From positions 1-64,000 of the forward strand of contig JAJRQB010000013.1 of NCBI GenBank assembly GCA_024280485.1: 64,000 nt of DNA, in the 5' to 3' direction. Source of the DNA: Deltaproteobacteria bacterium (GTDB lineage Bacteria; Desulfobacterota; Desulfuromonadia; Desulfuromonadales; Geopsychrobacteraceae). The notes under the pieces are model-generated. The model did no database searches. It was not told the origin of the DNA and worked only from the letters and a program-made list of their open reading frames with translations. The translations under genes were made by a program, and so were the position numbers. Position 1 is the stretch's first letter; every line of letters begins with the position of its first letter. Below, in pieces: positions 52,613 through 60,821 of the stretch.

Positions 52613-53087
52613 TTGTCTCAAATCGGTTTTCTTCAACATTCTTTCGAGTTGTTTGTGGGTCGAAAATCTGACCGTTCATGGCGATGTAGACTCCTGGTGG
52701 CAGGGTTTGAGCTGCGGTGAGGGCTGCGGAGACATTGAACAACGCATCGGTTGAGCGAAAGCGGGCTGGCTGCATCGCACCGGTTAAAACGATGGTTTTT
52801 CCTGCAATGCCCTGTAGAGCGCAGCCGGTCTGAACCATAGTGTCGGTGCCGTGAGTAATAACAATTTGCTGAGAGTCACTCTCTTCTACAGCCTGACGAA
52901 TCTGCACGCGGTCATCATCGCTCATCTCCAGGCTGTCTTTGCGCAACACCTCGCTGACTTTGACCTCGATTGTCAGATTCGCTTCCTTAAGCAGTTCCGC
53001 TATAGGGGAATCTCCGATCTGGAAGCTACTCTTGGCATCGAAGTATATTTTGTCGATGGTGCCACCGGTGGTCAGAATTTCGATCAT
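52599..53087 (-). CDS. Half-length L-asparaginase-like protein
   Basis: A 162-residue protein matching the N-terminal domain of type I/II L-asparaginases: TGGTIDKIYF near the N-terminus (nucleophile Thr) and THGTDTM (second Thr-Asp) at about 79. The C-terminal domain of the 330-residue enzyme is missing. Stand-alone half-length forms of this family are known, so it is not necessarily broken. Whether it hydrolyses asparagine or another amide is open. The 3' end reaches into the inverted-repeat element at 52495-52612. Confidence 0.82.
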   Translation of the reverse strand: MIEILTTGGTIDKIYFDAKSSFQIGDSPIAELLKEANLTIEVKVSEVLRKDSLEMSDDDRVQIRQAVEESDSQQIVITHGTDTMVQTGCALQGIAGKTIVLTGAMQPARFRSTDALFNVSAALTAAQTLPPGVYIAMNGQIFDPQTTRKNVEENRFETKPRS

Positions 53088-53090
53088 TTT

Positions 53091-53600
53091 TTACTCTCCC
53101 GCTAGCTCTTTGAGCATGATCAACTGGCCGCAGCGTTGCTCGCCCAGATCGGCGATCTTAGGAAGATGGCCAGCCATGGTAAATCCGCTCTTTTCGAGAA
53201 GGGTGCGACTGCCAATATTTGTATCTAACAGGATCGCCAGCAGATAACGCAAGTCGGCAGCACGTGCTATTTGTTGCGCCTGCTCCAGCATGAATCGTCC
53301 CAGCCCTTTGCCGCGCGATTCTTTGGCCAGATAATAGCTGATTTCAGCAACCTGGCGCATTGCCGCACGACCACTACGCCAGGGAGAAAAATAGAAGTAA
53401 CCCAAAACAAGACCTTCGATCTCAACCACATGGATTATGAATGGCGCCTGTTGGTGGGCAACGAACCAAACCTGACGCTGAGCGAGGCTGTAAGGAGACA
53501 GGTCTGCGCTAAAACCGCCTTCAGAGATGATGTCATTGTAAATTTCGGTCAGAATGGGCAGGTCAGCTTCGGTGGCGGGACGATGTGTTGCTTCGATCAT
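53091..53600 (-). CDS. GNAT N-acetyltransferase, phosphinothricin acetyltransferase-like
   Basis: A 169-residue acetyltransferase of the PAT-like GNAT group: RPATEADLPILTEIYNDIIS at the start, the acetyl-CoA loop region ESRGKGLGRFML near 105 and the C-terminal ILLDTNIGSRTLLEKSGF block. Members acetylate phosphinothricin, methionine derivatives or, in the ArsN type, arsinothricin. ATG 53600 follows AGGATAA. It is followed 3 bases later by the asparaginase-like gene. Substrate is unknown. Confidence 0.87.
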   Translation of the reverse strand: MIEATHRPATEADLPILTEIYNDIISEGGFSADLSPYSLAQRQVWFVAHQQAPFIIHVVEIEGLVLGYFYFSPWRSGRAAMRQVAEISYYLAKESRGKGLGRFMLEQAQQIARAADLRYLLAILLDTNIGSRTLLEKSGFTMAGHLPKIADLGEQRCGQLIMLKELAGE

Positions 53601-53674
53601 GACTTTATCCTGTTGATGATGCAGCGTTCTGGTTGGCGGCAACTTCTGTCAATATATGCTGGTGAACTCAGGGT

Positions 53675-53896
53675 TCAGCTAGTTAGCCCCGCCAGATATT
53701 CGTTGATTTCATTTTTCAGTTGAAGAGCTGTTTTTGGATTGTAAGTGTGGGTCGCAATGACATTTTTGAACAGACAAGAACTGCTGCCGCAACTCACGCA
53801 ATCTATATTGTATTTCTTTAGAATTTCACCAATTTGTGGATGCTCTTCCAGCATCTTGCTGATGGTTTTCTGAGCGAATTCTTCCGACAAATCCAT
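53675..53896 (-). CDS. DUF1858/RIC-N-like small protein with cysteine pair
   Basis: A 73-residue helical protein: KTISKMLEEHPQIGEILKKY, then CVSCGSSSC and TALQLKNEINEYLAGL. This layout (helix, Cys-x-x-Cys, helix) is like DUF1858 and the N-terminal domain of Ric/ScdA proteins that deal with iron-sulfur repair and nitrosative stress. The cysteines may form a redox pair. It stands alone with a start at 53896. Function is unproved. Confidence 0.6.
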   Translation of the reverse strand: MDLSEEFAQKTISKMLEEHPQIGEILKKYNIDCVSCGSSSCLFKNVIATHTYNPKTALQLKNEINEYLAGLTS

Positions 53897-54001
53897 GATC
53901 TGTGCTCTCCTTTGATGCTGTGCATGTTCTGAAGAATATAACCTATACGCCCGTCAGGCCCTATGGGCAAAATCAGATAAATCAAAAAATGTGACAAAAT
54001 A

Positions 54002-54024
54002 GTTGTTCGATTCTGTTGAACAAC
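54002..54024. promoter_or_regulatory. Inverted repeat, possible operator between divergent genes
   Basis: GTTGTTC (54002-54008) and GAACAAC (54018-54024) are perfect reverse complements with a 9-base spacer, in the gap between the DUF1858-like and thioesterase genes. No regulator is known. Confidence 0.35.
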
Positions 54025-54047
54025 AGGGCATACTGGCTGAGATTTTT

Positions 54048-54532
54048 ATGATGAAAGGGCCGATGATGGCAGCGAAAATAAAGAATATTTTGACCTTAAT
54101 GGTGAGAAAGACTGGGAGCCTTTTGATGCACCAGCACTGATTGGTAATTCGTTACGTTTTGTTTCGGGTGATCCTGAGGGACAACGATTTCGTGTTCGTT
54201 ATTTTCGTGATGAGGATCTTGCGCTGATTGCACGGGTCTGGTTTGGTCCCGAGACAGAAGGACCGCCCGGACACTCACATGGCGGGGCGATGGCGGCGGT
54301 TCTTGACGAGGTTTTAGGCTTGGCATCCTGGGCGGCAGGACACCCGGTCGTGGTCGGCAAGTTGAACATTCACTTCCGTCAGTTACTGCCGTTGGAAACT
54401 GTTATGCAGGTCAACAGCGAGGTGGTTTCGTCTAAAGGACGCAAAATTAAGGTGAAGGGCAGGATTGTCGATGCTGACGGTACTATTTACGCGTCAGCAG
54501 ACTGTCTGTGCATAAATATTCCCAAGAGTTAA
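54048..54532 (+). CDS. PaaI-like hotdog thioesterase, start region disrupted
   Basis: A hotdog-fold thioesterase of the PaaI type. The family core is unmistakable: a frame from FDAPALIG through RVWFGPETEGPPGHSHGGAM to LPLETVMQVNSEVVSSKGRK and a C-terminal ADCLCIN end. The HGGAM segment is the catalytic region. In that frame no ATG, GTG or TTG occurs between the stop at 54038-54040 and the internal ATG at 54290. ATG 54048 (MMKGPMM) is in another frame, and a one-base change in the GGGCC at 54057-54061 would join it to the core. Frameshift, sequencing error or non-AUG start are the choices. Confidence 0.6.
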
Positions 54533-54551
54533 TTTAGAAATTATATTGAAT

Positions 54552-54585
54552 AAAAAAGCCCGTCCGTTTCCGGTCGGGCTTTTTT
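54552..54585. terminator. Bidirectional intrinsic terminator
   Basis: AAAAAAGCCCG (54552-54562) and CGGGCTTTTTT (54575-54585) form an 11-bp stem with a 12-base loop. It lies between the convergent thioesterase and Na/Pi symporter genes and has T runs on both strands. Confidence 0.85.
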
Positions 54586-54596
54586 ATGTGTTAAAT

Positions 54597-56282
54597 TCAG
54601 CCTGATTGAGTTGGTTCCGAGTAGAGCGCTTCGTGCAGGTTGACTGTGTGGTTCTTGATTCGACGCAAAGCAACCGCCATGTCACTGAAGGTCAGGGCGG
54701 GCAGGGCGCCACAGGTTCCCTGTTTCATCCGGTCAAGATGTCCGCTCCGAATGCTATCGGCCAGATCATTGAGACGGTTGGCTTCATCATAAATTTTGCG
54801 AGTACTGCTGGTGTCTTCATTGTTGAACGCCTTACAGACCTGGGTGAATAACGCGAAGACCTCATGATGATAATTAAGCAGATCCTTCCAGCCCTCTGCG
54901 GTGAAATCGAGCTCGTATTTGTCGAGACGTTTCATATACGAACAGAGAGATGCGGCATAATCAGCAATTGACTCCAGTTCGTCGGCGGCCCGCACATAGG
55001 CGTAGGCCCGGTCTGATTGTTCTTTGCTGGCATTGCCAGCCTGCATCAGGGTCACGATAAAGGTTGTGATCTCGTGTTGCATGACATCGGTTTCATCTTC
55101 AAGAGTCGTCACCTTACGGAAGAAGCGCTCCCGACCTTTGAGATCACGTTGTAAAAAGCTACCCGCGTGGCGCAAGGCTTTGTGGACCCGTCCCTGCATC
55201 CGCTTTAGTTCCTCAAACACCATCGATATACCCATAGCAACAGGCATGGTGCCGGGAGTACCGATATATTTGAAAGACCCTCTTTCAGCACCCTCTTTTT
55301 CAGGGACCATCCTGGTAACCAGGGCCGCCAGCTTATGCAGAAAAGGCAGCATCACCAGGGTCGCTGTGACATTGAAGAAGGTATGTGCCATGGCGATGTG
55401 TGCAGCAATGTAGGGGCGATTACCATCGCCATCGACAAAGTTAGCGATGCCAGGTACGAATTCTTCAATCATCCTGACGTAGGGGGCGAAGATCAAAACG
55501 ATGATTACAACCCCCAGCACATTGAAAACGCTATGGGCCATCGCCGCACGCCGAGCGGAAATTGTTCCGCCGAGTGCAGCAAACTGGGCGGTGATGGTGG
55601 TCCCAATATTTTCACCCATGACCAGAGCAATCGCAGTGTATAAAGGAATCGCCCCGGTTGCAGCAAGGGCGATGGTAATGCCGAGCATTGCCGAACTGCT
55701 CTGGATGATCATGGTCATCAGGCAACCGATGGCGACACAACCGAGGATACTCAGGACAGACTGGGCATCAAGGGTCAACATCAGGTTCATGAAGCTTTCA
55801 TCACTGCGTAGTGGCTTGAACGCTCCGCTCATGATCTCCAGGCCGAAGAAGATCAGCCCCAGCGCGACCAGTACCTTTGAGCTGGCCGAGACTCGATCAT
55901 TTTTCGAAAAGAGCATCGGGAATACGCCGAGGGCAATCAGCAGCAGGCCGTACTTGCCAACTTTGACCGCCAGTATCCAACCGGTGATGGTAGTACCGAT
56001 ATTGGCGCCGAGGATGACGCCAATCGCCTGAGTCAGTTGAATCAGACCGGCGTTGGCCAGTCCGACAACCATGACCGTCGTGATAGATGAAGACTGAACA
56101 AAGGTTGTAACAAGCAGGCCGACCAGAACCGCCAGAAAGCGGTTGGTGGTCACTGAAGCAATCGCTTTGCGAATCAGACCGCCAGAAAGCATTTGCAGGC
56201 TGTCGGAAAGGTATTTCATGCCGAGGATAAAAATCCCGAGGCCACCGACGGCTGTATAACCCATCTTGAAGGGTTCAATCAT
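54597..56282 (-). CDS. Na/Pi cotransporter family protein with PhoU-like C-terminus
   Basis: A 561-residue membrane protein. Two inverted repeats of about four membrane helices each carry the family motif GANIGTTITGWILA and its counterpart GENIGTTITAQFAA, with QSSSITTVMVVGL and IQSSSAMLGITIAL as substrate elements. The C-terminal 200 residues are a helical PhoU-like domain that probably controls uptake. It transports phosphate using a sodium gradient. ATG 56282 is preferred (AAGGA 9 bases upstream); the in-frame TTG at 56300 is not supported. Confidence 0.9.
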   Translation of the reverse strand: MIEPFKMGYTAVGGLGIFILGMKYLSDSLQMLSGGLIRKAIASVTTNRFLAVLVGLLVTTFVQSSSITTVMVVGLANAGLIQLTQAIGVILGANIGTTITGWILAVKVGKYGLLLIALGVFPMLFSKNDRVSASSKVLVALGLIFFGLEIMSGAFKPLRSDESFMNLMLTLDAQSVLSILGCVAIGCLMTMIIQSSSAMLGITIALAATGAIPLYTAIALVMGENIGTTITAQFAALGGTISARRAAMAHSVFNVLGVVIIVLIFAPYVRMIEEFVPGIANFVDGDGNRPYIAAHIAMAHTFFNVTATLVMLPFLHKLAALVTRMVPEKEGAERGSFKYIGTPGTMPVAMGISMVFEELKRMQGRVHKALRHAGSFLQRDLKGRERFFRKVTTLEDETDVMQHEITTFIVTLMQAGNASKEQSDRAYAYVRAADELESIADYAASLCSYMKRLDKYELDFTAEGWKDLLNYHHEVFALFTQVCKAFNNEDTSSTRKIYDEANRLNDLADSIRSGHLDRMKQGTCGALPALTFSDMAVALRRIKNHTVNLHEALYSEPTQSG

Positions 56283-56420
56283 TTCGTAAGTCCTTTTCAA
56301 GTTAGATTATTTTTGCCTACATCACTACTCAGCCCTTGCTGATGGGGCGCAATCTAACCGGCTTTTTGTGCTCGGTCAAGTCTAACCTGCATATGTCGGA
56401 AATCAATTTTTAAACAAACA

Positions 56421-56448
56421 AAAGACCGACCGGCGAGGGTCGGTCTTT
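56421..56448 (-). terminator. Intrinsic terminator after the Bax inhibitor-1 gene
   Basis: AAAGACCGACC (56421-56431) and GGTCGGTCTTT (56438-56448) form a perfect 11-bp stem around a 6-base loop, followed on the minus strand by a T-rich stretch. It lies 30 bases past the stop codon at 56478. Confidence 0.85.
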
Positions 56449-56477
56449 GAAGGGGGTTGTGGCGCTGCAGTCGAGGC

Positions 56478-57176
56478 TTAGCGTCGCGTGCCCATGATCC
56501 GTAACAACATCAAAAACAGGTTGATAAAGTCGAGATAAAGGGTCAGGGCGCCGAGAATTGAGGCTTTTTTACGACTCTCTTCGTCAGCAAATCCTGCGGC
56601 ACCAATCCGCTTTATTTTTTGCGTATCGTAAGCGGTCAGACCGACAAAGACAAAGACGCCGATGTAGCTGACGACCCAACTGATCATCTCACTCTGCAAG
56701 AAAATATTCACCACAGACGCGATGACAATGCCGATCAGACCCATGAATAAAAAGCTGCCCCAGCCGGTCAGGTCGCGTTTGGTGACATAACCATAGATGC
56801 TGACGGAACCGAAAGTCCCAGCCGCAACAAAGAAAGTGCTGGTAATCGAACTGCTGGTGTAAATCAGAAAGATCGACGCGAAGGTGACACCGTTCAGTGC
56901 GGAATAGAGTAGAAACATCAAAGTCGCGGTCGTTGAGCTGATTTTGTTGATCGCTGCCGACATCGCAATGACCAGTCCAAGCTCACCGAAGATCAGAGCA
57001 TAGAAGACCATTTTGTTGCCGAAGATCAGGTTGAGCAGGCCCTGACTCGAAAGTGTCATCATTGCGGCCAGGGCTGTAAGGGCAAGGCCTGTAGTCATCC
57101 AGCCGTAAACCTTGGGGAGAAAGCTGGAATCGCTGAGTGTTGAAGTCGAGGCAATTGTCTGTCTTTGAGTGAACAT
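56478..57176 (-). CDS. Bax inhibitor-1/YccA-family membrane protein
   Basis: A 232-residue protein with seven membrane segments, of the Bax inhibitor-1 (TMBIM/YccA) family. The visible core pattern is FVGLTAYDTQKIKRI near the C-terminus, with the conserved Asp pair of the pH-sensing calcium-leak family and GALTLYLDFINLFLMLLRI after it. In bacteria YccA modulates FtsH; the role here is unproved. Its promoter (57211-57240) and terminator are both clear, so it is a single-gene unit. Confidence 0.92.
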   Translation of the reverse strand: MFTQRQTIASTSTLSDSSFLPKVYGWMTTGLALTALAAMMTLSSQGLLNLIFGNKMVFYALIFGELGLVIAMSAAINKISSTTATLMFLLYSALNGVTFASIFLIYTSSSITSTFFVAAGTFGSVSIYGYVTKRDLTGWGSFLFMGLIGIVIASVVNIFLQSEMISWVVSYIGVFVFVGLTAYDTQKIKRIGAAGFADEESRKKASILGALTLYLDFINLFLMLLRIMGTRR

Positions 57177-57210
57177 GTTAGCTCCATAGATATCTGAAAA
57201 TGTTTGATCT

Positions 57211-57240
57211 TTTATAACTGATTTAAGGTCTATTGCGCAA
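57211..57240 (-). promoter_or_regulatory. Sigma-70-like promoter of the Bax inhibitor-1 gene
   Basis: On the minus strand TTGCGC (57235-57240) and TATAAA (57211-57216) are 18 bases apart, about 35 bases before the start codon at 57176. Confidence 0.5.
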
Positions 57241-57330
57241 ATTGTTGGAAACAGCAGTCAGGATCTGAGGTCGAAGGTTCAGACCCTGGGTTGGCCAGCA
57301 GAAAAATACAGCCATTTTTATATCACCCGT

Positions 57331-57360
57331 TTGCTAACACTCAGTGTTCAACGCTAATAT
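57331..57360 (+). promoter_or_regulatory. Sigma-70-like promoter of the PQQ sugar dehydrogenase gene
   Basis: TTGCTA (57331-57336) and TAATAT (57355-57360) with an 18-base spacer, 40 bases before the start at 57400. Confidence 0.5.
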
Positions 57361-57399
57361 TGTAGAAAGATATATTTCTCCAATTCCCGGAGGAGTCCT

Positions 57400-58530
57400 A
57401 TGCGTTCCTGTCTCTTTTGCCTGCTGATCCTGCTGTTATTTGCAGCCCCAACCTTTGCTTCTAAATACATATTGACCGGCCAAAGTAAGGGGATGAACTT
57501 TCAGGTCGAGCAGCTTGCCTCCGGGCTTTCTGTCCCCTGGGGGATGGCGTTTGTCGAGCCGAAGAAAATCCTTTTCACCGAACGACAGGGGCGCTTCCGC
57601 CTGCTCAATCTTGAAGATGAATCTATTACCACTCTGCAAGGCGGCCCATTGATCAAGTCCAAAGGGCAGGGGGGATTGCTCGACGTTGCGCTGCCGCCTG
57701 GGTATCAGGCCGGCGACTGGATCTATTTTACCTACAGCAAAGATCAACAGGGACAACTCGCGACGACTCTGGCCCGAGCCCGGCTCGTCGGACTTCGACT
57801 CGAAGCCTGGCAGGATTTGCTGATCACCCACTCCAGATCGGATACCACTCGGCATTTCGGCAGTCGCATCGCCTTTGACGGCCAGGGACATCTGTTCTTC
57901 ACCGTCGGTGACCGCGGTGTCCGTCCCAATGGCCAGGATCTTTCAACCCATGCTGGCTCGGTGTTGCGGGTCAATGTGGATGGCAGCGTTCCAGCAGATA
58001 ATCCATTTCTTGAAAAGCCAGAAGCATTGCCCGAGATCTGGAGTTACGGTCATCGTAACCCTCAAGGGATCGCTTATGACTCTGAGTCGAAAAGACTTTG
58101 GATTATTGAGCACGGCCCGCGTGGCGGAGACGAGATTAATCTGATTGAAGCGGGAAAGAACTACGGTTGGCCGGTGGTCTCGCATGGCAAAGAATACTGG
58201 GGGCCTCTGCAGGTTGGAGAAGGAACAGAAAAACCAGGGATGGTCCCTGCGGTGAAAGTGTATATCCCGTCCATTGCACCGGGCAGCTTGCTGCTCTATT
58301 CCGGCAAGGCCTTTCCGAAATGGCGTGGCAACCTGTTCAGCGGCGCTTTGAAACTGACTCATCTCAACCGAGTTGAGCTGAGTGACAATGGCGATGCCGT
58401 GGCAGAAGAACGTTTGCTTGAAACGCTGCATGAACGGATTCGCGCACTGGTGGAGAGCCCAGAAGGCTGGCTCTATTTTTCTACCGATAGTGGTCGGATT
58501 CTCAGGTTGAAGCCAGTATCTACACGATAG
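57400..58530 (+). CDS. PQQ-dependent soluble aldose sugar dehydrogenase (YliI-like)
   Basis: A 376-residue exported protein: signal peptide 1-20 (ending PTFASK), then a six-bladed beta-propeller of the GdhB/YliI family. Recognisable elements include LSVPWGMAFVEPKKILFTER, VGDRGVRPNG, YGHRNPQGIAYD and EHGPRGGDEINLI, which match the PQQ- and calcium-binding positions. It oxidises aldose sugars in the periplasm with PQQ as cofactor; no PQQ biosynthesis genes are in the window. GGAGGAG precedes the start. Confidence 0.9.
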   Translation: MRSCLFCLLILLLFAAPTFASKYILTGQSKGMNFQVEQLASGLSVPWGMAFVEPKKILFTERQGRFRLLNLEDESITTLQGGPLIKSKGQGGLLDVALPPGYQAGDWIYFTYSKDQQGQLATTLARARLVGLRLEAWQDLLITHSRSDTTRHFGSRIAFDGQGHLFFTVGDRGVRPNGQDLSTHAGSVLRVNVDGSVPADNPFLEKPEALPEIWSYGHRNPQGIAYDSESKRLWIIEHGPRGGDEINLIEAGKNYGWPVVSHGKEYWGPLQVGEGTEKPGMVPAVKVYIPSIAPGSLLLYSGKAFPKWRGNLFSGALKLTHLNRVELSDNGDAVAEERLLETLHERIRALVESPEGWLYFSTDSGRILRLKPVSTR

Positions 58531-58587
58531 GGATTACCTCCTGGATGGACCAGAGGTCTTCTTAGTAAGCTACCCTGGGGGAATGCT

Positions 58588-58759
58588 GGGGTCGGATTAA
58601 GCTAAGTTGGTGTAATGATGAGAAAAAGTATTGAATTTAGGTCTTAAACTAACTTTAAGGAGCGATTTTTATGGCCCAAAATGTACCCATAGCACTAAAT
58701 AACTCCCATTGTTGGGATGGTTTGGCAGTGATAACAGGGAGTTAGTTTGGTCCGACCCC
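58588..58759. mobile_element. MITE-like element of about 172 bp with terminal inverted repeats
   Basis: GGGGTCGGA (58588-58596) and TCCGACCCC (58751-58759) are exact inverted repeats, and similarity continues inwards (TTAAGCTAAGTT against AACTAACTC). An inner pair AACTCCC (58691-58697) and GGGAGTT (58737-58743) makes a second hairpin. It has no transposase of its own. No target duplication was identified with certainty. Confidence 0.5.
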
Positions 58760-59389
58760 GACCCTTGCAGCCAACCATGAATGATAAAGCTATTCACGCT
58801 TGCCAAGTAGAGAGATAAGACCTGTATGTTGGGTGCTGGTAGTGGTGAAAAGCACTGTTTTGACATCGTAGTGACATCATTATCAACATCATGGATTTGT
58901 AAGTAGCTGATTTATAGCGATGTACAGGGGATGCCTAGTCCTCTTGCCATGTCACGGTGTACGTAAGCGGTTATGGGTGGCGGCAGGGCTCAGATGTTTT
59001 ACATGTGTGAGAAGGTATTTTAACCTGATATTTGGTAGTGGGGTGAAGGGGCTTATAGGTTGTGTCGTTCGTTGGCCATGAATGCTAGATTTTGATAATA
59101 GCGCCGAGTGTGTTGCTTTGCAGGACATTTGAGAAAGTGAACGAACGGGATCTAGTGGAGCCGAACAACTGTCACAACTGCACGCATCTGCCTTTTTGAA
59201 GACAAAAGGGCGGGCAACACACACGTTGTCTACCCTTTCTCTTTCTACATGAGCGACTTACCTATACCAGACACATCCACCCCCTCTCGGACTTGCTTCA
59301 ATACAGGAGGAGACACCAGTTTTTTTAATTAGAGCCCGTAAAACTACATCGATCAAAATCTAACAAATTTCAATTTCATTATGTAATTA

Positions 59390-59417
59390 ATGACATCAAA
59401 CGCTACTTCTGTAATAT
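59390..59417 (+). promoter_or_regulatory. Sigma-70-like promoter of the ATPase-STAS-PIN cassette
   Basis: ATGACA (59390-59395) and TAATAT (59412-59417) are 16 bases apart. The small leader ORF with the AAGGAA site follows about 30 bases later. Confidence 0.5.
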
Positions 59418-59454
59418 ACTCACCGAAACCACAGATACTTTAAGGAACCGCTTC

Positions 59455-59605
59455 ATGCATACTTAAAAAAAATGGCCCCTCCCTTGGTAATTACTGGGAA
59501 AACCAAGAACCCCTATTTAGCATTAAATCTCACGAACTCAATACCTCACAACTGGGCAAACCGGAACCACTGCCCCTTCTTGGAACCTACCTAAATGGAT
59601 GTTAA
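59455..59605 (+). CDS. Small leader ORF of the cassette, apparent frameshift at its start
   Basis: AAGGAA (59442-59447) precedes ATG 59455, but that frame stops after three codons (ATG CAT ACT TAA). Shifting by one base at 59461 opens a frame of some 45 codons: LKKNGPSLGNYWENQEPLFS, and on to GKPEPLPLLGTYLNGC before the stop at 59603-59605. This frame overlaps the ATPase start at 59595 by 11 bases, as expected for translational coupling, and the ATPase itself has no ribosome site. The run of eight A just after the shift makes a sequencing slip or a programmed +1 frameshift possible. No family is recognised. Confidence 0.5.
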
Positions 59606-60464
59606 TTTCGGGGATATAAGAACAGATTTCCAAGGTTTTCTTAAGCTGGTCATGCTTCATAATCAGATTAACTCCCCTTCCGCCGACAACTACACTCTTC
59701 ACTTTCCTGGATGGATTGACGCAAATATGTGCGCACCCCTTGGTGCCATAATAAAAAAGAAGCGCCTTGAGGGAAGCAAGTTTAAAATTGGAAAAATAAG
59801 TGCGGGATCAAAAAAAATCTTTCTGAAGAATCATTTCTTAACACAATTCCAGCTACCACCAATACATGACACACACAAGACAACAATAAAATATAAATGG
59901 TTTGACACAGAAAAAAATGCTAAGGAAGAATTCTCAGGATATGTAGATAGGCACTTCAAAAGTGGAGAAATGGGAATTCCAGACATGTCCCCACTGCTCA
60001 TTACTAAATTTCGACAGAGCCTGTATGAAGTTTTTCTGAATTCCTTAGAGCACTCCAACAGCAAACATGGCGTTTTTGCTTGTGGGCAATACTTCCCTCA
60101 GCAAAATCGACTAGATTTTTCTATAGCTGATTTAGGGCACGGAATTGCCCAAAATATTTACAAAGAACTTGCGACTTCACTTTCGCCTGAGAGTGCTATT
60201 CTTTGGGCCCTAAGTGGCAATACAACACGCCGCGGTAAGCCCGGAGGGCTTGGACTTAAGCTTATTCAAGACTTTTTGGAATTAAATAATGGCCGAATGA
60301 TCATAGTTTCACACAAAGGGTATGGTTGTATTGAAAATGGACAAGTCACCACAAAAAGTTTCACAGAGCCTTTTCCAGGCACAGTCGTTACAATAGAAAT
60401 AAATACTGCGGACAAAAGTTCATATCGTCTGAAGGATGAGCTTAATCCAGAAGATATTTTTTAG
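59595..60464 (+). CDS. STAS-like plus GHKL (histidine-kinase-type) ATPase protein
   Basis: A 289-residue protein. The C-terminal half is a GHKL ATPase: N box YEVFLNSLEHSNSKHG at about residues 142-157 (Glu, Asn), G1 box ADLGHGI at about 176-182, and G2 box GKPGGLGLKLIQDF at about 212-225. It lacks a phospho-acceptor His and dimerisation domain. The N-terminal part contains FPGWIDANMCAPLGAI, which resembles a STAS-type strand-helix. This is the layout of anti-sigma-factor-like or partner-switching kinases. The next gene encodes a STAS-like protein, so this may phosphorylate or bind it (inference). The gene has no ribosome site of its own and overlaps the leader ORF. A+T-rich. Confidence 0.82.
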   Translation: MDVNFGDIRTDFQGFLKLVMLHNQINSPSADNYTLHFPGWIDANMCAPLGAIIKKKRLEGSKFKIGKISAGSKKIFLKNHFLTQFQLPPIHDTHKTTIKYKWFDTEKNAKEEFSGYVDRHFKSGEMGIPDMSPLLITKFRQSLYEVFLNSLEHSNSKHGVFACGQYFPQQNRLDFSIADLGHGIAQNIYKELATSLSPESAILWALSGNTTRRGKPGGLGLKLIQDFLELNNGRMIIVSHKGYGCIENGQVTTKSFTEPFPGTVVTIEINTADKSSYRLKDELNPEDIF

Positions 60465-60473
60465 GGAGACATT

Positions 60474-60821
60474 ATGATCAAAGTTATACTTTCAGAATTT
60501 GCACTAAAAGGAATTTGTGTTTCCTCTGAAGACGGTGAGAAAGTTTTTGAGGTAATAAAGAAACACTTGAATGACGGGCGTATGGTTGAAATTTCTTTTT
60601 TTGGAGTTGAGGACATTACGACTTTATTTCTCAACACAGCAATTGGAAAACTGTATGAAGTTTTTAGTGAAGATGAGTTAAAAGCTAAAATGTCTGTTGT
60701 TGAGGCTAGTGGTCACGATCTATCGACTTTAAAAAACTCTGTGGATAGAGCTAAGGAATATTTTAAAAATCCAGGGAAATTTCATACTGCGATAGATGAG
60801 GCCTTCGACGATGACCATTAG
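60474..60821 (+). CDS. DUF4325 STAS-like protein
   Basis: A 115-residue protein of the DUF4325 (STAS-like) group. Typical features are DGRMVEISFFGVEDITTLFL in the middle, where the STAS loop and helix fall, and an acidic end (EAFDDDH). DUF4325 proteins regularly sit next to GHKL ATPases. GGGAG precedes the ATG, 9 bases after the ATPase stop. By analogy with SpoIIAA it would be the switch protein of the pair. The 3' end overlaps the PIN gene. Confidence 0.8.
   Translation: MIKVILSEFALKGICVSSEDGEKVFEVIKKHLNDGRMVEISFFGVEDITTLFLNTAIGKLYEVFSEDELKAKMSVVEASGHDLSTLKNSVDRAKEYFKNPGKFHTAIDEAFDDDH

Larger units (their letters stand above)
58531..59454. other. Gene-free stretch at the edge of the defence island
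   Basis: About 920 bases with no supported gene. It holds the MITE-like element at 58588-58759, then degenerate sequence. An open frame at 58952-59224 on the minus strand (serine- and cysteine-rich) has no ribosome site and is probably not a gene. A motif TTGTAAGTAGCTGATTTA (58898-58915) resembles CTGTAAGCAGCTGAAA at 61695-61710, and TACCCTTTCTCTTTCTACAT near 59233 resembles CACCCTTTCCTCCTTACAT near 61815, so this gap and the one before brxA may share remnants of one repeated element. Confidence 0.5.

Noticed and set aside
53091-53600. ArsN arsinothricin acetyltransferase linked to the arsM block
   Set aside because: The GNAT protein is only generally PAT-like and lies 25 kb from arsM with unrelated neighbours.
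58952-59224. Minus-strand frame of 90 codons, Cys- and Ser-rich
   Set aside because: No ribosome site and no recognisable domain; it lies in degenerate sequence next to a MITE-like element.
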